A stretch of 9,118 bases of DNA, from assembly GCA_902775835.1 (NCBI GenBank), contig CACYNZ010000142.1, forward strand, positions 1 to 9,118, written 5' to 3'. Positions 5,338-9,118 of this stretch are shown one piece after another (position 1 is the stretch's first letter; each line of letters begins with the position of its first letter). A program made the translations under genes and the position numbers. Below the pieces are notes generated by a model. That model did not search any database. It was not told where the DNA came from and saw only the letters and a program-made list of their open reading frames with translations. This DNA comes from an uncultured Eubacteriales bacterium (GTDB lineage Bacteria; Bacillota_A; Clostridia; Christensenellales; Aristaeellaceae).

Positions 5338-6762
5338 ATGGGTGCTTTCTTTGGAGCCACTTCCAGAAGAGATGTGGTGGCAGATGTCTATTTCGGGACC
5401 GACTATCATTCGCATCTCGGCACAAGACGCGGCGGCATGGCCGCATGGGATGCGGCCAACGGCCTCCAGCGCGAGATCCACAATATTGAGAACAGTCCTT
5501 TCCGCACCCGGTTCCAGAAAACCCTTGAGGAAATGGAGGGCACCAGCGCCATCGGCTGCATCTCGGATGCAGACCCCCAGCCTCTGCTGATCCGCTCCAA
5601 TCTCGGCAATTATGCCATTTCCATCGTGGGCATCATCAACAATGCAGAAGAACTCATCAGTCAGTTCCTCACCTTCTCCGGCGGACACTTTGAAGCCATG
5701 CGCGGCGGACATGTCAATGACACGGAGCTAGTAGCCGCCCTGATCGATCAGAAGAGTTCCTTTCCCGAGGGCATTCGCTTTGCCCAGGAAAAAATCCAGG
5801 GCACGCTGTCCGTCCTGATTCTCCGGGACAACGGCAATCTGATCGCCGCCCGGGATCTGCGGGGCCGCCTGCCGGTGCTGGTGGGCAAGGGCGAGGACAT
5901 GTACTGCGTGACCTTTGAAGACTTTGCCTTTCATAAGATGGGCTGTGAGACCGACCTGGAGCTCGGACCCGGCGAGATCGTGGAAGTTACCCCGGACGGA
6001 TGGCATCAGATGCTCCCGCCTCTTGAGGAAATGCGGATCTGCTCCTTCCTCTGGACCTATTACGGATATCCCACTTCCACCTATCAGGGCGTCAATGTGG
6101 AAGCCATGCGCTACCGCAACGGCGAGATCATGGCACGCCATGACAGGGAAAACGGATACCATGAACAGATCGACTATGTGGGCGGCGTTCCGGACTCCGG
6201 CACCCCGCACGCCATCGGCTATGCCAACGGCAGCAACCTGCGCTTCGCACGCGCGTTCATCAAGTACACGCCCACCTGGTCCCGTTCCTTCATGCCGGCC
6301 AACCAGAAAGAGCGCAACCGCGTGGCGAAGATGAAGCAGATCCCGGTGCATGAGCTGATCCAGGACAAGAATCTCCTGTTCGTGGACGACTCCATTGTCC
6401 GGGGCACGCAGCTGCGGGAAACCGTCGAGTTCCTTTACGAAAGCGGTGCCAAGAGCGTGCATATGCGCTCTGCCTGCCCGCCCATCATGTACGGCTGCAA
6501 GTTCCTGAACTTCTCCCGCGCCACCTCAGACATGGAGCTGATCACCCGTCAGGTGATCGTGGAGCTGGAAGGGGAAGAAGGCCTGAACCATCTGGACGAA
6601 TACGCCGACTCCTCCACAGAGCGCGGCCGGGCCATGCGCCAGGCCATCTGTGACCGCTTCCATTTTTCCTCCCTGGAGTTCCAGTCCCTGGAAGGACTGG
6701 AGGAAGCCATCGGTATCGACCGCTGCAAACTCTGCACTTTCTGCTGGGATGGCCGTGAATGA
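5338..6762 (+). CDS. purF: PurF-like amidophosphoribosyltransferase lacking the catalytic N-terminal cysteine
   Basis: The 474-residue protein aligns along its length with glutamine PRPP amidotransferase, the first enzyme of de novo purine synthesis. The phosphoribosyltransferase half is intact: the PRPP loop VDDSIVRGTQL (349-359), VPDSGTPHAIGYA (284-296) and RSFMPANQKERNRVAKMK (316-333). Cysteines corresponding to the B. subtilis Fe-S ligands are present: C235 (ICSFLW), C387 (YGCKF) and C466/C469 in the C-terminal CKLCTFCW. The glutaminase half is degenerate: the protein begins MGAFFG where PurF has MCG.FG, and the oxyanion-hole HNG is IVG (96-98), although R31-G32 and D128 remain. No upstream in-frame start supplies a cysteine; a TGA lies in frame at 5281. 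A GGGAGGT site (5326-5332) fits the start. The position at the head of the pur operon argues that it makes phosphoribosylamine, perhaps from free ammonia, but a paralogue with another role is possible. Confidence 0.87.
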   Translation: MGAFFGATSRRDVVADVYFGTDYHSHLGTRRGGMAAWDAANGLQREIHNIENSPFRTRFQKTLEEMEGTSAIGCISDADPQPLLIRSNLGNYAISIVGIINNAEELISQFLTFSGGHFEAMRGGHVNDTELVAALIDQKSSFPEGIRFAQEKIQGTLSVLILRDNGNLIAARDLRGRLPVLVGKGEDMYCVTFEDFAFHKMGCETDLELGPGEIVEVTPDGWHQMLPPLEEMRICSFLWTYYGYPTSTYQGVNVEAMRYRNGEIMARHDRENGYHEQIDYVGGVPDSGTPHAIGYANGSNLRFARAFIKYTPTWSRSFMPANQKERNRVAKMKQIPVHELIQDKNLLFVDDSIVRGTQLRETVEFLYESGAKSVHMRSACPPIMYGCKFLNFSRATSDMELITRQVIVELEGEEGLNHLDEYADSSTERGRAMRQAICDRFHFSSLEFQSLEGLEEAIGIDRCKLCTFCWDGRE

Positions 6763-6773
6763 GGCCGGAAAGG

Positions 6774-7817
6774 ATGTCTATGATTTCTCAATCTGAAAGC
6801 TACAAGAAGGCCGGTGTGGACATTACCGCCGGATACCGTGCCGTGGAACTGATGAAACAGCATATCGCCCGCACCATGATTCCCGGCGTCGCCTCGGACA
6901 TCGGCGGATTCGGCGGACTGTTCGAGCTGGACCTGACCGGCTACAAGCGCCCGGTACTGGTCAGCGGCACCGACGGTGTGGGCACCAAGCTCAAGCTGGC
7001 ATTCCTGATGGACCGTCACGACACCGTGGGCCAGGACTGCGTGGCCATGTGCGTCAATGATATTGTCTGCGCCGGAGCGCGCCCGCTGTATTTCCTGGAT
7101 TACATTGCCTGCGGCCGCAATGTGCCGGAGCGCATTGCCGATATCGTCAAAGGCGTGAGCGACGGCTGCGTGCTGGCCGGCTGTGCCCTCATCGGCGGTG
7201 AGACCGCGGAAATGCCCGGCTTCTATCCGGAAGACGAGTATGACCTGGCCGGCTTTTCTTCCGGGATTGTGGACCGGGACAAGATCCCGGTGCCCGAGCA
7301 CATGCGCGAGGGCGACGTGATCCTGGGCCTGCCCTCCTCGGGCGTGCATTCCAACGGCTTTTCCCTGGTGCGCCACGTGTTGCCCATGACCCGGGAATAC
7401 CTGACCGCACCGCTTCAGGCGCTGGACGGAAAGACGCCCGGCGAGGTGCTGCTGGCGCCCACCCGGATCTATGTCAAGCAGGTCCTGGCGCTCATGCAGG
7501 AAGTGGAAGTCATGGCGCTTTCGCATATCACCGGCGGCGGATTCTATGAAAACATCCCACGCTCCATTCCCGAAGGCTTCTGCGCCGTCATTGAACGCAG
7601 CGCGCTGCCGAAGCTTCCCGTGTTTGATCTCATCGCCCGGGAAGGCAATATCCCCGAGCGCGACATGTTCAATACCTACAACATGGGCTGCGGCATGAGC
7701 CTGGTGGTGAAGAAGGAACAGGCCGACCTGGCCATGGACTGCCTGCGGCGTCAGGGCGAATCTCCCATTCTGCTGGGCCATATCGAAAAGGGCTCGGACA
7801 AGATCCGGATCGCGTGA
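6774..7817 (+). CDS. purM: Phosphoribosylformylglycinamidine cyclo-ligase (AIR synthetase)
   Basis: PurM closes the imidazole ring, converting FGAM and ATP to AIR in the cytoplasm. The 347-residue product is the usual length and carries the family marks in order: SYKKAGVDITAG (9-20), the phosphate-binding VSGTDGVGTKLKLA (63-76), MCVNDIVCAGARPLYFLDY (92-110), GGETAEMPGFY (141-151), SSGVHSNGFSLVR (188-200), HITGGGFYENIPR (251-263) and NTYNMGCGMSLVV (300-312). Three in-frame ATGs compete. The first, at 6759, overlaps the purF stop but has no ribosome site. The second, at 6774, has GAGG 9 nt upstream. The third, at 6780, has AAAGG 6 nt upstream and would give 345 residues. I chose 6774, with 6780 nearly as likely. 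The gene lies 11 nt after purF and is followed within 7 nt by purN, so translation within the operon is probably coupled. Confidence 0.96.
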   Translation: MSMISQSESYKKAGVDITAGYRAVELMKQHIARTMIPGVASDIGGFGGLFELDLTGYKRPVLVSGTDGVGTKLKLAFLMDRHDTVGQDCVAMCVNDIVCAGARPLYFLDYIACGRNVPERIADIVKGVSDGCVLAGCALIGGETAEMPGFYPEDEYDLAGFSSGIVDRDKIPVPEHMREGDVILGLPSSGVHSNGFSLVRHVLPMTREYLTAPLQALDGKTPGEVLLAPTRIYVKQVLALMQEVEVMALSHITGGGFYENIPRSIPEGFCAVIERSALPKLPVFDLIAREGNIPERDMFNTYNMGCGMSLVVKKEQADLAMDCLRRQGESPILLGHIEKGSDKIRIA

Positions 7818-7824
7818 GGTGTGT

Positions 7825-8442
7825 ATGAATAAGATTCCCACAGCCGTGCTGGTTTCCGGCGGCGGCACCAATCTTCAGGCCATCCTGGACGCCTCCGCCC
7901 GCGGGGAAATCCCGGATGCGGACATTGCCCTGGTGCTCTCTTCCCAGTCTTCCGCCTATGCCCTGGTGCGGGCCGAGCAGGCCGGCATCGCGCACCTGGC
8001 CCTGGAAAAAAAGGCTTTCCCGGACCGGGAGAGCTGGGAGCAGGCGCTGGAAAAAACGCTTGCGGAACACGGGATCCGGCTGATTGTGCTGGCCGGGTTC
8101 CTGTCCATTCTCTCCCCGGAGTTCACCCGCAGATGGGACAAACGGATCCTGAACATTCATCCGTCCCTGATCCCCTCCTTCTGCGGTCAGGGGTTCTACG
8201 GCCTGAAAGTGCATGAAGCCGCCTTGGAGCGGGGCGTGCGCATCACCGGGGCCACAGTCCACTTTGTCAATGAGATCCCGGACGGCGGCGAGATCATCGC
8301 TCAGAAGGCCGTCGCGGTACAGCCCGGGGATACCCCCGAACGACTTCAGAGACGGGTGATGGAGGAAGCGGAATGGATCCTGCTCCCCCAGGCCCTGGAA
8401 ACGGTAGCCCGGAATATCCGGGAGAAGGAGGAACACACATGA
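7825..8442 (+). CDS. purN: Phosphoribosylglycinamide formyltransferase (GAR transformylase)
   Basis: PurN transfers the formyl group of 10-formyltetrahydrofolate to GAR, giving FGAR. The 205-residue protein has the nucleotide-sugar phosphate loop [13 protein letters not shown] (8-20) and the catalytic triad of the family: N110 and H112 in [11 protein letters not shown] and D153 in [13 protein letters not shown] (146-158). The middle section [20 protein letters not shown] (117-136) is the usual substrate loop. The start is the ATG at 7825, because GAGGT (7816-7820) lies just before it; a GTG six bases earlier is in frame but falls inside that ribosome site. The site itself overlaps the purM stop codon, and the gene's own stop overlaps the next start (ATGA), so expression is tightly tied to the neighbours. 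All active-site residues are present; nothing suggests decay. Confidence 0.96.
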   Translation: MNKIPTAVLVSGGGTNLQAILDASARGEIPDADIALVLSSQSSAYALVRAEQAGIAHLALEKKAFPDRESWEQALEKTLAEHGIRLIVLAGFLSILSPEFTRRWDKRILNIHPSLIPSFCGQGFYGLKVHEAALERGVRITGATVHFVNEIPDGGEIIAQKAVAVQPGDTPERLQRRVMEEAEWILLPQALETVARNIREKEEHT

Positions 8443-9118
8443 ACGCTTTCGAACTCAAGTACGGCTGCAACCCCCACCAGAAACCCGCCTCCATTACCCG
8501 CGCAGGCGGCGGCGAACTTCCCTTCTGCATTCTCTCCGGACGTCCCGGATACATCAACTTCATGGACGCCCTCAATGCCTGGCAGCTGGTGCGCGAACTG
8601 CGCAAGGTGCTGAATATGCCGGCCGCCGCATCCTTCAAGCATGTCTCCCCCACCTCCGCCGCCCTGGGCCTGCCCCTGTCCGACACCCTCAAGAAGGCCT
8701 GCTTTGTGGACGATATTGAGGGCCTGGACGACTCCCCGCTGGCCTGCGCCTACGCACGTGCCCGCGGCACGGACCGCATGTCCTCCTTCGGCGATTTCAT
8801 CGCCCTGTCCGATCCCTGCGATGTCACCACCGCAAAGCTGATCCGCCGCGAGGTTTCCGACGGCATCATCGCGCCCGGCTACAGCCCCGAGGCCCTGGAA
8901 ATCCTGAAGGAAAAGCGCAAGGGCAATTACAACATCATCCAGATCGATCCGGACTATGAGCCGCCCAAGGAAGAAGTCAAGGAAGTCTTCGGCATCGCCT
9001 TCCATCAGGGCCGCAATGATGTGCTCATCACCCCCGAGTATCTCAAGGAAATCGTCAGCAGTAGCAAGGACCTGCCGGAATCGGCCGTCCGCGACCTGAT
9101 CATTTCCCTGATTACCCT
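8439..9118 (+). CDS. purH: Monofunctional AICAR transformylase (PurH C-terminal type), runs off right edge
   Basis: The first 226 codons are inside the window with no stop before the edge. The product starts directly with the AICAR transformylase domain: [12 protein letters not shown] (5-16), corresponding to the RYGENPHQK that follows the cyclohydrolase domain in ordinary PurH. It continues with [19 protein letters not shown] (33-51), the catalytic pair K67-H68 in [27 protein letters not shown] (105-124) and SDGIIAPGY (140-148). This domain formylates AICAR to FAICAR with 10-formyltetrahydrofolate. No IMP cyclohydrolase domain (about 200 residues in bifunctional PurH) precedes it, because its ATG overlaps the purN stop by 4 nt and has an excellent AAGGAGG site (8425-8431) 7 nt upstream. 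It belongs to the shorter transformylase-only group found in some anaerobes. Whether a cyclohydrolase follows downstream is not visible. Purine operon membership is secure. Confidence 0.92.
   Translation, partial: MNAFELKYGCNPHQKPASITRAGGGELPFCILSGRPGYINFMDALNAWQLVRELRKVLNMPAAASFKHVSPTSAALGLPLSDTLKKACFVDDIEGLDDSPLACAYARARGTDRMSSFGDFIALSDPCDVTTAKLIRREVSDGIIAPGYSPEALEILKEKRKGNYNIIQIDPDYEPPKEEVKEVFGIAFHQGRNDVLITPEYLKEIVSSSKDLPESAVRDLIISLIT

Noticed and set aside
6759..6773. purM start at 6759 overlapping the purF stop
   Set aside because: The ATGA overlap is attractive, but there is no ribosome site before it, whereas GAGG and GGAAAGG lie just before the ATGs at 6774 and 6780, and PurM proteins normally start close to the SYK.AGVDI motif.
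7819..7824. GTG start for purN at 7819
   Set aside because: The GTG lies inside the GAGGTG sequence that acts as the ribosome site for the ATG at 7825; the ATG gives the normal PurN N-terminus.
6549..7871. A 440-codon open frame on the minus strand opposite purF, purM and purN
   Set aside because: It spans three well-supported genes on the other strand and its His/Ala/Gly-rich translation matches no family I recognise; it mirrors codon bias of the purine genes.
1..9118. Defence system, prophage, transposon or CRISPR content
   Set aside because: All substantial genes are housekeeping or metabolic, with no transposase, integrase, direct-repeat array or terminal repeat pattern seen on either strand.

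Overview
The window is moderately high in GC and has a compact, low-GC-Gram-positive style of organisation: strong AGGAGG-type ribosome sites, textbook sigma-A promoters (TTGACA/TATGAT with 17 bp spacing), a Bacillota-like HU protein and a purF-purM-purN-purH gene order. A gut-associated member of Bacillota (clostridial or erysipelotrichial) fits best, but this is inference from gene content and I cannot name a genus. No mobile elements, CRISPR arrays, tRNA or rRNA genes were seen.

Layout from left to right. (1) A leftward pair: sfsA (155-823) followed after 18 nt by the first 45 codons of a NUDIX hydrolase that runs off the left edge, driven by a good promoter at 875-902 whose -10 lies inside an inverted repeat. 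(2) A short promoter region, then a rightward HU gene (1106-1414) with a near-consensus promoter. (3) A bidirectional rho-independent terminator (1434-1463) shared with the convergent unit to the right. (4) A leftward two-gene sugar operon: a seven-bladed-propeller lactonase (4118-5083) followed 16 nt later by a cytoplasmic GH2-family glycoside hydrolase of 878 residues (1465-4101). (5) A 254 bp divergent intergenic region (5084-5337) with promoters facing both ways and three GTTCG-centred boxes that resemble the Gram-positive PurR PurBox. (6) A tightly packed rightward de novo purine operon: a PurF-like amidophosphoribosyltransferase (5338-6762), purM (6774-7817), purN (7825-8442) and a monofunctional AICAR transformylase (8439 to the right edge).

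The purine genes supply PRPP to phosphoribosylamine (PurF-like), FGAM to AIR (PurM), GAR to FGAR (PurN) and AICAR to FAICAR (the PurH transformylase half). Two are non-canonical. The PurF-like protein has no N-terminal catalytic cysteine and has lost the oxyanion-hole asparagine of its glutaminase domain, yet keeps the PRPP loop and the likely Fe-S cluster cysteines. The last gene begins directly with the AICAR transformylase domain, with no IMP cyclohydrolase domain in front. The purine operon is therefore the most interesting part of the window: ammonia supply and IMP ring closure must come from elsewhere or work differently. Everything else looks like ordinary chromosomal housekeeping and sugar metabolism.
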